64,000 nucleotides of DNA, taken from NCBI RefSeq assembly GCF_009764645.1, contig NZ_RWIM01000078.1, positions 62,001-126,000 of the forward strand, given 5' to 3'. This DNA comes from Pseudomonas sp. PB106. GTDB lineage: Bacteria; Pseudomonadota; Gammaproteobacteria; Pseudomonadales; Pseudomonadaceae. Of the stretch, positions 9,545-18,053 are shown piece by piece. Position 1 is the first letter of the stretch; every line of letters begins with the position of its first letter. Both the position numbers and the translations under genes were made by a program. The notes below the pieces were generated by a model that was given only the letters and a program-made list of their open reading frames with translations, made no database searches and was not told where the DNA came from.

Positions 9545-9728
9545 GAAATTCCAGGCCGGTCTCCGGGCTCGCGCGTATCGAGGCTTTCACCTTCCCATGG
9601 CCGTCTGGCCACAGTGGTGTATTGAAAGCATCACGCGCATACCGTTGCGGGGGCAGCACCGGACTCGTTCAAAAAGAACCTACCGGTTTCCCGTTTCACC
9701 CCAAGCACGGCGGCAGGGGGCACCTGAA
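9545..9728 (-). promoter_or_regulatory. cobalamin (adenosylcobalamin) riboswitch
   Basis: On the minus strand the leader holds the conserved elements in order: GGGTGAAACGGGAA with CCGGT, the core GCTGCCCCCGCAAC (9644-9657 on the opposite strand), a CCACTG segment, GGGAAGG, and the B12 box AGCCCGGAGACCGGCC (9554-9569). It lies about 110 bases before the btuB start, and binding of cobalamin would switch off the three-gene operon. Outer limits are approximate. Confidence 0.93.
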
Positions 9729-9796
9729 ACAGGCCGGCATCTGAACATCCGACAGACCGTTCGTCAACTTGCCTGGCTGCAGGGTTAGGGGGGCGT

Positions 9797-10052
9797 GTGT
9801 GGCTGGGATGGTTGGCATTTCGCAAAACTTGTGGGAGCTGGCTTGCCAGCGATAGCGGTGGGTCAGTGATGGAGATGTTGGGTGTGCTGGCCAAATCGCT
9901 GGCAAGCCAGCTCCCAGAGGATTTTTGGTGTGGCTGGGATGGGTGGCATTTCGCAAAAACTGTGGGAGCTGGCTTGCCAGCGATGGAGGTGGGTCAGTGA
10001 TGGAGATGTTGGGTGTGCTGGCCCAATCGCTGGCAAGCCAGCTCCCACAGGT
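9797..10052. repeat. tandem pair of REPIN units (about 131-bp direct duplication)
   Basis: Two REPINs (9831-9917 and 9962-10048) each consist of inverted copies of GTGGGAGCTGGCTTGCCAGCGAT around a spacer of about 40 bases. The flanks (GTGTGGCTGGGATG...GGCATTTCGCAAAA) and spacers (GGGTCAGTGATGGAGATGTTGGG) are nearly identical too, so a whole unit of about 131 bp has been duplicated in tandem. This fills the gap between the riboswitch and the MerR gene. Confidence 0.9.
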
Positions 10053-10091
10053 TTCTGGTGGGTGCACAGAGTCCATGTTCGCCAGCATTGG

Positions 10092-10126
10092 TCGTTTGGC
10101 CCTGAAGGTTTAAAGTCCGCTTCAGG
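10092..10126. promoter_or_regulatory. probable operator/promoter of the MerR-type gene
   Basis: An inverted repeat CCCTGAAG / CTTCAGGG surrounds the element TTTAAAGTCCG, which shares TTAAAG with the operator in front of the downstream reductase gene. It lies about 30 bases before the MerR-type start and probably mediates autoregulation. Confidence 0.5.
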
Positions 10127-10149
10127 GTCAATCGCTACTCGGGTGAAAC

Positions 10150-10572
10150 ATGAAAATCGGTGAACTGGCAAAACTCAGCGGGTTGGCGCCTTCGCGTATC
10201 CGCTTTTACGAGGCCAGCGGTCTGATCAAATCGGTCGGGCGCAAGGCCAATGGTTATCGGGATTACGCGCCGGAAACCGAATGGATTCTGCAGATCATCA
10301 CGGGCGCGCAATCGGCGGGGTTCTCGCTGGAAGAAATCCGCCAGTTGCTGCCGGTGAACGCGCAGGACTGGCAGCAGGAATCGATGCTGATCGGGCTCAA
10401 GCGCAAAGTCGAAGAAATCGAAATCCTCCAACAACGCCTGGCGCACAACAAGGCGCAGTTGCTGCGGGTCATCCATGGCATAGAGAGCAAACCCGCCGAT
10501 GTCGGTTGTGCGGACAACGCGCAGTTGCTGATCAACCAGATGCGCGAAGAGAATGACGTCACGGCGAAATAA
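10150..10572 (+). CDS. MerR family transcriptional regulator
   Basis: The 140-residue protein begins with the MerR winged helix (MKIGELAKLSGLAPSRIRFYEASGLI, then NGYRDY in the wing), followed by a dimerisation coiled coil (about 75-110, rich in Glu, Gln and Lys). The C-terminal effector region contains only one cysteine (VGCADN, about 119), so a thiol-metal site of the MerR/CueR kind is unlikely, and a small-molecule or redox ligand is more probable. It stands immediately upstream of, and in line with, the OYE-family reductase, whose promoter has the elongated spacer MerR proteins act on. Confidence 0.88.
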   Translation: MKIGELAKLSGLAPSRIRFYEASGLIKSVGRKANGYRDYAPETEWILQIITGAQSAGFSLEEIRQLLPVNAQDWQQESMLIGLKRKVEEIEILQQRLAHNKAQLLRVIHGIESKPADVGCADNAQLLINQMREENDVTAK

Positions 10573-10592
10573 GCGGACTCGGTAAAAAGCCC

Positions 10593-10623
10593 TTGACCTT
10601 AAAGTTGGCTTTAATCTTATGGT
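10593..10623 (+). promoter_or_regulatory. MerR-type promoter with palindrome in a 19-bp spacer
   Basis: A -35 box TTGACC (10593-10598) and a -10 box TATGGT (10618-10623) are 19 bp apart, the overlong spacing characteristic of promoters untwisted by MerR regulators. The spacer contains the perfect palindrome TTAAAG-TTGG-CTTTAA (10599-10614). It lies 28 bases before the reductase start. Confidence 0.75.
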
Positions 10624-10650
10624 TGTCCCACGCCCAATCGAGGACTCCTC

Positions 10651-11883
10651 ATGAACGTGTTCGACAACGTGCTGCTCCCCAACGGTTCGAGCATCAAAAA
10701 CCGCATCGCCAAAGCCGCCATGGAAGAGAACATGGCCGACGCCGATCAGGCGCCGTCCGCTGAGTTGCTGCGTCTGTATCAAGCCTGGGCCGACGGCGGT
10801 GCCGGTCTGCTGATCACCGGCAACGTGATGGTCGATGGCCGGGCGATGACCGGGCCCGGCGGCGTGGTGCTGCAAGACGATCGGCAACTGGCCAAGTTCA
10901 AGCGGTGGGCCCAGGTCGGTCGCTCTGGCGGGGCGCAATTCTGGCTGCAGATCAATCATCCGGGCCGGCAGATGCAGGCCAATCTCGGACAGAAAACCTG
11001 GGCGCCCTCGGCGGTGCCGCTGAACCTGGGCAGCCTGTCCAAACACTTCACCACGCCCCACGTGATGAGCGCAGAAGTGATCGCCGATGTTGTCCAGCGC
11101 TTCGCCCGCACCGCGAAACTCGGTGAACAGGCCGGGTTTACCGGGGTGGAAATCCACGCCGCCCATGGTTATCTGTTGAGCCAGTTCCTGTCGCCGCTGA
11201 CCAATCAGCGCACGGACGAGTGGGGCGGTTCGCTGGCAAACCGCGCGCGGCTGTTGCTGGACATCGTCAAGGCTGTGCGCGCCGTGGTTTCTGCGCAGTT
11301 TGCCGTGGCGGTGAAGCTCAACTCGGCGGACTTCCAGCGCGGCGGCTTCAGTGCCGAGGACGCGCGGCAAGTGGTCGAGCTGCTCAATGATCTGGGCGTC
11401 GATCTGGTCGAGTTGTCCGGTGGCAGCTACGAAGCGCCGGCGATGCAGGGCGAGGCTCGCGACGGCCGCACCTTGGCCCGCGAGGCGTATTTCGTCGAGT
11501 TCGCCGGTGACATCCAGAAAGTCGCGAAGATGCCGGTGATGGTCACCGGTGGCGTACGTCGCCGCCCGATTGCGGAAATGGTCGTGCAGAGTGGCGTGGA
11601 CATGGTCGGCATCGGCACGGCGCTGGCCATCGAACCCAATCTGCCGCGCGACTGGCTGCAAGGCCGCGACAGTGCCCCCGAACTGCCGCTAATCACCTGG
11701 AAGAACAAAGCCATGGCGTCGCTGGCCAACATGGCGGTGGTCAAGTTTCAGCTGCGCAAGCTCAGTCAGGCCCGGCAGACAGACCCGAACGTTTCGCCGT
11801 TGCGTGCGCTGATCATGCAGCAGATCGGCACGGCATTGCGCACCCGCCAATACCGCAAGTGGGTGGCCGCGCAATCCCTGTGA
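10651..11883 (+). CDS. NADH:flavin oxidoreductase, Old Yellow Enzyme family
   Basis: The 410-residue TIM-barrel flavoprotein has OYE landmarks: the N-terminal KNRIAKAAMEE, the FMN/substrate element FWLQINHPGRQ, the catalytic EIHAAHGYLLSQFLSP region, NQRTDEWGGS, and the phosphate-binding VTGGVRRRP...GVDMVGIGTALAIEP. Such enzymes reduce activated C=C bonds of electrophiles with NAD(P)H. The substrate is unknown. Control by the adjacent MerR-type regulator suggests induction by a toxic electrophile or redox agent. A GAGGACTCCTC segment just before the ATG supplies the ribosome site. Confidence 0.9.
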   Translation: MNVFDNVLLPNGSSIKNRIAKAAMEENMADADQAPSAELLRLYQAWADGGAGLLITGNVMVDGRAMTGPGGVVLQDDRQLAKFKRWAQVGRSGGAQFWLQINHPGRQMQANLGQKTWAPSAVPLNLGSLSKHFTTPHVMSAEVIADVVQRFARTAKLGEQAGFTGVEIHAAHGYLLSQFLSPLTNQRTDEWGGSLANRARLLLDIVKAVRAVVSAQFAVAVKLNSADFQRGGFSAEDARQVVELLNDLGVDLVELSGGSYEAPAMQGEARDGRTLAREAYFVEFAGDIQKVAKMPVMVTGGVRRRPIAEMVVQSGVDMVGIGTALAIEPNLPRDWLQGRDSAPELPLITWKNKAMASLANMAVVKFQLRKLSQARQTDPNVSPLRALIMQQIGTALRTRQYRKWVAAQSL

Positions 11884-11886
11884 AGC

Positions 11887-12330
11887 TCAACCTTTAAGGG
11901 CAAGGTTGCGCAGGGTCACCAGCGCGGTGGCGCACAGGGTTTCGCGACCTTGCTTGACCGCATACAAATCCGCCGCGGCCACCGTGGTGTGGGTCGACGC
12001 ATCAATCACCCGCCCTCTGGCGAGCAGCGTTTCGCCGTCTGCCGGCGCGATCAATTTGACCGTGAAATCGGTGGTCATGTTGATCCAGCCCGGCGGCAGT
12101 AGCGTGCCCGCCGCCGACCCTCCGGCGAAGTCCGCCAGCGCCCCGATGATCCCGCCCTGAAAATAGCCGTTGTGCTGGGTCAGTTCCTTACGGGTGACCT
12201 GCTCGATCTCGCAATGCCCAGGATTCAGGTCATTGAATTTGAACCCCAGCAATTTGGCCGCCGGCATGCTCAGCACGGCCATTTGTACGTGCTTGTCGTA
12301 ATCCGGATTGGTGGCGGTGAATTCTTTCAT
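11887..12330 (-). CDS. PaaI family hotdog-fold thioesterase
   Basis: The 147-residue protein has the hotdog signature HNGYFQGGIIGALADFAGGSAAG (about 54-76), in which N55/G62 and D68 are the expected thioesterase positions. It is followed by MTTDFTVKLIAPADGETLLARGRVI, the second conserved strand. It probably hydrolyses acyl- or aryl-CoA esters in the cytoplasm. The start at 12330 has an AGGAG site 9 bases upstream; an upstream in-frame extension has no support. It converges with the OYE gene, leaving 3 bases between stops. Confidence 0.83.
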   Translation of the reverse strand: MKEFTATNPDYDKHVQMAVLSMPAAKLLGFKFNDLNPGHCEIEQVTRKELTQHNGYFQGGIIGALADFAGGSAAGTLLPPGWINMTTDFTVKLIAPADGETLLARGRVIDASTHTTVAAADLYAVKQGRETLCATALVTLRNLALKG

Positions 12331-12603
12331 GGGCTGGCTCCTGAGTGGTTGGTTTTGAAAGGCCATACGCAATGGCCGCTTTCCCTGTGAAGACTGGGTA
12401 TAGCGCTTTCCAAACAAAACCCAAGGCTCGCGCAGCGTTATAAGAGGGTTGAATACCCCTTGATGCCAATGATCGCCCTCTACCCCTTTGGGGGTACTCA
12501 CTCAGCGTGATAGGAAGTTTTGCCATGATCCGCATACTTGTCAGGCCTTTGACAGAGCCGTCTGCTTCCTGGCCAGGACGCTATTTTTCCGAAAGGTCTG
12601 ACA

Positions 12604-13419
12604 ATGAAACTGGAACTCGTACAGCTGGCGGGTCGCGATGGCGACACCGCTGACAACCTGGAGCAGGTCCTGCGCGCTATCGGTGAACTTACGCCGGGCA
12701 GCGATATCGTGGTGTTTCCCGAAGCGTATCTCACCGGTTTTCTCGACCACGACAACATTGCCCAGTACGCCGAACCGGTTGACGGCGATTGTGTTGAAAC
12801 ACTTTGCGCCGCCGCCCGCGAGCATGACGTCGCGGTGGTGGTCGGCCTGATCGAGCGCGAGGGCGAGCGCTTCTACAACACCACGCTGTTCATCACCCCG
12901 GAAAGCGGCGTGACCCTGCGTTATCGCAAGACCCACCTGTGGGTCGGCGAACCCGGTCTGGTGCTGCCCGGCGACCGTTTCACCACGGTGCATTGGCGCG
13001 GCGTGCGCATCGGTCTATTGATCTGCTACGACATCGAGTTCCCGGAAAGCGCCTGCGCACTGGCCGCGCTCGGTGCTGAGCTGATCCTGATTACCGACGG
13101 CAACATGCAGCCTTACGGCCACGTGCATCACACCGCCGTCGCCGCCAGGGCGCAGGAAAATCAGCTGTTCGCGGTGATGGTCAATCGGGTGGGCGAGGGC
13201 GTTGGTGAAGTGTTCGCTGGCGGCAGCACGGTGGTCGATCCGTTCGGTCAGCGCCTGTTCGAGGCCGGCGCAGAGGCGTGCCGACATGTCGTCGAACTGG
13301 ACCTCGCGCAAATCGCCCCGGCCCGCGCACTGTATGACTATCGCGCCGAAAAACGCCTGCAGCTCGCCGCGCAAATCACTGAACACCCGGACGGTCGCCG
13401 AACGCTGCTGATCCCCTGA
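12604..13419 (+). CDS. carbon-nitrogen hydrolase (nitrilase superfamily amidase)
   Basis: The 271-residue enzyme has the catalytic triad E40 (VVFPEAYLTG), K109 (YRKTHLW) and C141 (LLICYDIEFPE) of the nitrilase superfamily, at family-typical spacing. It probably hydrolyses an amide or N-carbamoyl group. The following gene, 71 bases on and in the same direction, encodes a polyamine-type binding protein, so a polyamine-derived amide or carbamoyl compound is a reasonable guess, but no substrate motif proves it. The start is preceded by GAAAGG. Confidence 0.87.
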   Translation: MKLELVQLAGRDGDTADNLEQVLRAIGELTPGSDIVVFPEAYLTGFLDHDNIAQYAEPVDGDCVETLCAAAREHDVAVVVGLIEREGERFYNTTLFITPESGVTLRYRKTHLWVGEPGLVLPGDRFTTVHWRGVRIGLLICYDIEFPESACALAALGAELILITDGNMQPYGHVHHTAVAARAQENQLFAVMVNRVGEGVGEVFAGGSTVVDPFGQRLFEAGAEACRHVVELDLAQIAPARALYDYRAEKRLQLAAQITEHPDGRRTLLIP

Positions 13420-13490
13420 GCCTTGCGGTTTCGCACAACAACACTATCGCGGCGCACGGCCCATTGAGGCCGATCCGCCAGGAGCTTCCC

Positions 13491-14591
13491 ATGACACTCA
13501 AGCGTTTGCTGCACCTCGGCGTGTTCACCGTTTGCGGGTTGGCCGCGGCCGTCAGTTGGGCACAGCCGGCCACAGTGAATTTCTACAACTGGTACGACTT
13601 CATCGCCCCCGAAGCACCGAAAGATTTCGAAAAGGAAACCGGCACACCGATGGTGCTCGACACCTTCGACAGTGCCGAAGTCATGCAAAGCAAGTTGATG
13701 GTCGGGCGCAGTGGTTACGACGTGGTCGTGGTGACCAATAGCGCGCTGCCCAACCTGATCAAAGCCGGCGTGCTGGAAGAACTCGACAACTCTCAGTTGA
13801 GCAACCGCAGCAATCTTGACCCCGATATTCTCGCCAAAGTGGCGCAGAACGATCCAGGCAACCGCTATTCGATTCCGTACCTGTGGGGCACCACCGGGAT
13901 TGGTTACGACGTCGATCAGATCAAGAAGATCTTCGGCGACGAAGCGCCAACGGATTCCTGGGACCTGATCTTCAAAGAAGAAAACATCAAAAAGCTCAGC
14001 CAGTGCGGCGTGGCGATGCTCGATTCGCCCGGCGAGATCATCCCGATTGCCTTGCACTACCTCGGCTTGCCGCCCGACAGCACCAACCCGGATGACTACG
14101 CCAAAGCCGAAGCCTTGATGCTGAAAATCCGCCCGTACATCACCTATTTCGATTCGTCGCGGTTCATCACCGATCTGGCCAACGGCAACATCTGCGCGGT
14201 GGTGGCGTGGTCCGGCGGGGTGTTCGATGCGAAGACCAACGCTGAGCGCGCCAAGAACGGCCGCAACCTGGCGTATCGCATCCCGCGTGAAGGTTCGTCG
14301 GTGTGGATGGAAACGCTGGTGTTGCTCAAGGACGCGCCGCACCCGCAGCAGGGCATGCAATTCATCAACTACATGATGCGCCCCGACGTGATCGCGAAAA
14401 GCTCCAACTACCTCGGCTACCCCAACGGCAACAAGAGCGCGCTGGCGTTTGTCGATGAAAAGCTGCGGACTAACCCGGACGTCTACCCACCGGCCTCGAC
14501 CCTGGCCACGCTGTTCCCGTCGCAGCCCTTGCCGCTGAAGATCGAACGGGTGCGCACGCGGGTCTGGAGCAAGGTCAAAAGCGGCACTTGA
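13491..14591 (+). CDS. periplasmic polyamine ABC transporter substrate-binding protein (PotF/SpuD-like)
   Basis: The mature part of this 366-residue protein opens with VNFYNWYDFIAPEAPKDFEKETG, the hallmark of PotD/PotF/SpuD-type proteins. It contains the polyamine-pocket segments YLWGTTGIGYDVDQIKKI and VVAWSGGVFDA. A signal peptide (1-23, ending SWAQ) directs it to the periplasm. AGGAGC precedes the ATG at 13491. No permease or ATPase genes follow, so it either serves a transporter encoded elsewhere or acts as a sensor. Confidence 0.87.
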   Translation: MTLKRLLHLGVFTVCGLAAAVSWAQPATVNFYNWYDFIAPEAPKDFEKETGTPMVLDTFDSAEVMQSKLMVGRSGYDVVVVTNSALPNLIKAGVLEELDNSQLSNRSNLDPDILAKVAQNDPGNRYSIPYLWGTTGIGYDVDQIKKIFGDEAPTDSWDLIFKEENIKKLSQCGVAMLDSPGEIIPIALHYLGLPPDSTNPDDYAKAEALMLKIRPYITYFDSSRFITDLANGNICAVVAWSGGVFDAKTNAERAKNGRNLAYRIPREGSSVWMETLVLLKDAPHPQQGMQFINYMMRPDVIAKSSNYLGYPNGNKSALAFVDEKLRTNPDVYPPASTLATLFPSQPLPLKIERVRTRVWSKVKSGT

Positions 14592-14613
14592 AGTATCTCC
14601 AGCGGTTACCTGA

Positions 14614-15603
14614 TCAAGGATATGAATGCGTAACCGCGACCGGCGCCTCGATGCGCGCGCTGATCCACTCACGGCTGTACGCGAGCACGCTCTGCGCCAT
14701 GGCCGTGGGGAAATGGATGAAACCGTGGGGCGAGGAGGGCAGCGTGTAGACCTCGACCGGGGCTGATGGCCGCCAGCGTTCGGCGATCATCAACGTGTCG
14801 TCGCGCAGCGGATCGAGTTCACCGGCAAACAGTAGCGCCGGTGGGAAACCACTGAAGTCGCCGTAGAGCGGCGACAAGCTGGGCTCGCGGCGCTGTTCAT
14901 CGGTCAGCCCCGGCGTGAGCAGGCGCAATGCTTCGACCATGCCGGGGCCGTCGAGCACCAGCGTGTCAGACGGCGCGTTGCGTACGCTGGGCGTGCCGGT
15001 CAGGTCGTAGACGCCGTAATACAACAGCGCGCCGTGGATGCGTTGCAGCATCTCGGGCCACTGTCTCAGCGCCAGTAACGTCGCTGCGGCAAGATGACCG
15101 CCCGCCGATTCACCGACCATCACCACGGGCAGACCTTGAAACTCGTCATCGCTCAAAACCGCGCGAGTGGCGTTCAAACAGTCTTCCAGCAGGCCTTCAA
15201 TTGGCGTCGAGACTGCCAAGCGATAATCGACCGAGACCACGGTGACGTTGCAGGTTTTGACGATGGCGACGTTGAAATTGTCGTCCATCTGCGCATTGCC
15301 GATCACCCAGCCGCCACCGTGAAAATCCAGCACCACGCCTTTCGACGGGCCTTGAGGGCGGATGATTCGCACCGGCACGGCGCGCATCGTTTTGCTTTCA
15401 GCTTTGAATCCGTGTTGGCGCAACTTGTTGTCGCCGCCGATCTGCCCGACCCGCAACAGCGCCTGAATCAAACGCGGCGTAAGGCGATTGCGGATCTTGA
15501 AACGCGGCAGCCAAGCGAGCTTCCGGTTGAAGGCGCGCACCTGCGCCAGCTCGCGCTCGCCCTGCGGCCACGGCGCTTCCTTGCCCCAATTGGCGTCGGT
15601 CAT
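14614..15603 (-). CDS. alpha/beta hydrolase, hormone-sensitive-lipase-type esterase
   Basis: The 329-residue protein has the HSL-family oxyanion motif HGGGW (95-99), the nucleophile elbow GESAGG (S166), an acid residue in FAGELDPLRDDT, and the catalytic histidine in SSPHGFIHF. It is a carboxylesterase of unknown natural substrate. The start codon overlaps the tspO stop by 4 bases (ATGA), so the two are translationally coupled, with tspO first. Confidence 0.86.
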   Translation of the reverse strand: MTDANWGKEAPWPQGERELAQVRAFNRKLAWLPRFKIRNRLTPRLIQALLRVGQIGGDNKLRQHGFKAESKTMRAVPVRIIRPQGPSKGVVLDFHGGGWVIGNAQMDDNFNVAIVKTCNVTVVSVDYRLAVSTPIEGLLEDCLNATRAVLSDDEFQGLPVVMVGESAGGHLAAATLLALRQWPEMLQRIHGALLYYGVYDLTGTPSVRNAPSDTLVLDGPGMVEALRLLTPGLTDEQRREPSLSPLYGDFSGFPPALLFAGELDPLRDDTLMIAERWRPSAPVEVYTLPSSPHGFIHFPTAMAQSVLAYSREWISARIEAPVAVTHSYP

Positions 15604-16043
15604 GTGCGGTTCTTCAGCAAGATGGAGAAATTCAACGCCGCCGCGACACACAGCCACGCCAGATACGGGAAAAGAATCAGCCCGGTGACCAAGTCCAGTT
15701 GCAGCGCCAGCACCACCATCGCCGCGACCACCAGCCACAGCAATACCAGAATCACCATCGCCGCCAACACCTGATGCGCGCCGAAGAACACCGGCGTCCA
15801 CAGCGTGTTCAAGGCAATCTGCGCCGCCCACAGCGCCAGCACGGTTTGACTGCCGGGGATCAGGCTCAAGCGATAACCGGCCCAGGCCAGCAGCAGATAG
15901 ATAATCGTCCACGCCACAGGAAACGCCCAGTTGGGCGGCGTGAAACCGGGTTTGTTCAGCCCTTCGTACCACGGCCCTGGTTTGAACATCACGCCAGTGG
16001 TCGCCGCTGCGGCGCAGGCCAGAAGAAAGATGAAAAAGGTCAT
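15600..16043 (-). CDS. tspO: TspO/MBR family tryptophan-rich sensory protein
   Basis: The 147-residue protein with five membrane helices carries the TspO signature WYEGLNKPGFTPPNWAFPVAWTIIYLLL (about 24-51) and NTLWTPVFFGAHQ. TspO proteins bind porphyrins and sterol-like ligands in the membrane and are linked to tetrapyrrole turnover and stress. The start at 16043 gives the standard length; the earlier in-frame ATG adds a non-conserved extension. It forms a two-gene operon with the esterase. Confidence 0.9.
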   Translation of the reverse strand: MTFFIFLLACAAAATTGVMFKPGPWYEGLNKPGFTPPNWAFPVAWTIIYLLLAWAGYRLSLIPGSQTVLALWAAQIALNTLWTPVFFGAHQVLAAMVILVLLWLVVAAMVVLALQLDLVTGLILFPYLAWLCVAAALNFSILLKNRT

Positions 16044-16215
16044 CGCCGGTCCTTGGCTGCGTTCAGCCGGTTGTGGGTTATAAGAAAAGGACGCCCCGAC
16101 GCGCGAAAAGTTTGCAGGGAAAATGAAATCGACCCGCGTCGGCATTCAGCGGGAACTAAAATTCTGACCGGAGCGTCAGGATGTTCAGTCCCTATTCACT
16201 GACGCGGATAACACC

Positions 16216-16452
16216 ATGTACACCTACGACATCGAATACAAATTCAACGGCGAGCCACGCACGTTCCTGCTCGAACTCAAAGAGCCGCAACTGGCCGCCC
16301 ATGACGCCGCCATGCATGTGCTGGAATTGCACTTGGGTGACGCCGAGAACAGTCTGGTCATGCCCACCGCCGATGCCACACCGGAACAGATTCTTGAGCA
16401 GGCCGAGCGGGTAGGGCTGACGGATATTCGAGTGGTCAGCCGCACCAACTGA
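16216..16452 (+). CDS. conserved hypothetical protein, 78 residues
   Basis: This small acidic protein has a beta-hairpin-like start (MYTYDIEYKFNGEPRTFLLEL) followed by two predicted helices. It has no cysteine or known motif. Codon use matches its neighbours and its length resembles small conserved Pseudomonas proteins, so I think it is real despite a weak ribosome site. Upstream, GAACTA (16153) followed 17 bases later by TCAGG resembles an ECF-type promoter. Function unknown. Confidence 0.6.
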   Translation: MYTYDIEYKFNGEPRTFLLELKEPQLAAHDAAMHVLELHLGDAENSLVMPTADATPEQILEQAERVGLTDIRVVSRTN

Positions 16453-16475
16453 CCAGGCACTTCGCTGGTGGACGC

Positions 16476-18053
16476 TTAAGCCTCGATGGCATCGCGTTTA
16501 GCAGCGACGTTCTCGCGCTCTGCGTAGAACCGTAAAAACTCCTCCGCCGGCATCGCCTTGCCAAACAGCCAGCCCTGACCGAAATGCACGCCGTGATCGC
16601 GCAGGTAATCGCGCTGGGCTTCGGTCTCGATGCCCTCGGCGACAATCTGCAAACGCAGACTTTTGGCCATGGCGATGATATGGCCGGTCACGGTGCCGGT
16701 CGCGGCATCCTGATCGATGTTGTCAACGAACGATTTGTCGATCTTCAGCACGTCCAGCGGCAATTGCTGCAAATGCTGCAGGCTGGAAAACCCGGTGCCG
16801 AAATCGTCGATGGCGGCCCGATAACCCAGCTTGCGGGCGTGGTTGACCGTCGCGCGTGCGGCGTCGATCTCGACGAAACCACGCTCGGTGGCTTCCAGCC
16901 AGATTTGCTGTTGTTGTACGTCGGCTCGGTGCAACGCGGCTTCCAGTTTCGGCAGGAAGCGGCCGCTGCTGACGTCCTTCGCTGCCAGATTGATCGCCAC
17001 GTGCAGGCTGCGCTCCTTGACCAGCAGCGGGCCGAGGTCGTGCATCACGTTGTCGATCACTTGGTCGGTGATCGGCAGAATCAAACCACTGTGCTCGGCC
17101 AGCGGAATGAACGCATCGGGGCAGACCCGCGTGCCGTCCGGGTGCTGCCAGCGCACTAACGCTTCGGCGCCGACGCAGGCACCGTCGCTCAGGCGCATGA
17201 TCGGTTGGTAGTGAACGACGAATTCGCGGTTTTTCACCGCCAACTGCAATTCGGCCAGCGGCGACAGGCGTTGGCGCGTGCGGCGCACAATCAGCAACAC
17301 CAGCAGGCCGGCGAGCAACCCGCCGATGGGCAGCATCAGCAATTCACGGCGGATCAGGCCTTGCATCAGTTCATGACGTGACAACGCGGCAATCGCCACC
17401 CAGTCGCCGCTGTGCACGAGGGTGTAGAGGTAACCGTCGTCAAGCCCCGAGTGCGGGCCGGAGTGCACGCGCGCGAGGAAGTGTTCGGCGCCGGGGCGTG
17501 AAGCACTGACCAATTGCCCGGCAGCGGTGCCGACGGCCAGGTGCAGATCCCCTTCGAGGGTTACATGCAGGAACTGCTGCGGATCGACCAGCACATTGAA
17601 CGCGGCGTATTGCAGGGCCATCATCGGCTTCGCCGCGACGATGCGCGACTGCACGCCGAGGGACACGCGCACGCCGTCAGCGGTGATGAAATCCTCCTGC
17701 CACGGCGTCGCATGCTGGCCGACCGCGCCCCACGATCCGCAGGCGTAAATCTCTTCTTCGACGTAACCGATGGACTTCACCGACAGGGTATTGATGGTCA
17801 GCAGGCGCATCTCGTCGATGCTCTCGGGCGTGCACGGGGCGAGGGTCGAACCGGCGATGCTTTTCAGCGCCCCGGCGGCTTCAGTGAAAGTGCCGTTGGC
17901 GCGGCTGGACGCCACGGCGGCAAGGGTTTCCAGCCGCTGCTGCGCCGCCGCCAGATTCAACACCCAGGCGACGTAACCCATCAAAAGGACCGGAAGCAAG
18001 ACACACGGAAGGCCCAGAAGAATGCTCTTCCAGACAATGCGTTTTTTGTTCAT
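16476..18053 (-). CDS. CSS-motif EAL domain c-di-GMP phosphodiesterase
   Basis: The protein (525 residues) has two membrane helices (about 10-34 and 230-250) enclosing a periplasmic CSS-type domain with the redox pair C74 (LAPCTP) and C105 (YACGSWG), then an EAL domain (about 265-510). The EAL domain keeps the catalytic motifs EALVRW, the N and E of the metal site (INLAAKD, EATERG), DDFGTGFSS and EGIETEAQ. It should therefore hydrolyse c-di-GMP. In related PdeC-type enzymes, the periplasmic disulfide state controls activity. AGGTGG precedes the start at 18053. Confidence 0.88.
   Translation of the reverse strand: MNKKRIVWKSILLGLPCVLLPVLLMGYVAWVLNLAAAQQRLETLAAVASSRANGTFTEAAGALKSIAGSTLAPCTPESIDEMRLLTINTLSVKSIGYVEEEIYACGSWGAVGQHATPWQEDFITADGVRVSLGVQSRIVAAKPMMALQYAAFNVLVDPQQFLHVTLEGDLHLAVGTAAGQLVSASRPGAEHFLARVHSGPHSGLDDGYLYTLVHSGDWVAIAALSRHELMQGLIRRELLMLPIGGLLAGLLVLLIVRRTRQRLSPLAELQLAVKNREFVVHYQPIMRLSDGACVGAEALVRWQHPDGTRVCPDAFIPLAEHSGLILPITDQVIDNVMHDLGPLLVKERSLHVAINLAAKDVSSGRFLPKLEAALHRADVQQQQIWLEATERGFVEIDAARATVNHARKLGYRAAIDDFGTGFSSLQHLQQLPLDVLKIDKSFVDNIDQDAATGTVTGHIIAMAKSLRLQIVAEGIETEAQRDYLRDHGVHFGQGWLFGKAMPAEEFLRFYAERENVAAKRDAIEA

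Noticed and set aside
9797..10052. CRISPR-like alternating repeats
   Set aside because: Only two units, and the repeat is a long palindromic REPIN with conserved rather than variable spacers.
10135..11661. 508-codon open frame antisense to the MerR and OYE genes
   Set aside because: Arginine/histidine-rich low-complexity translation, spans two real genes and their promoter.
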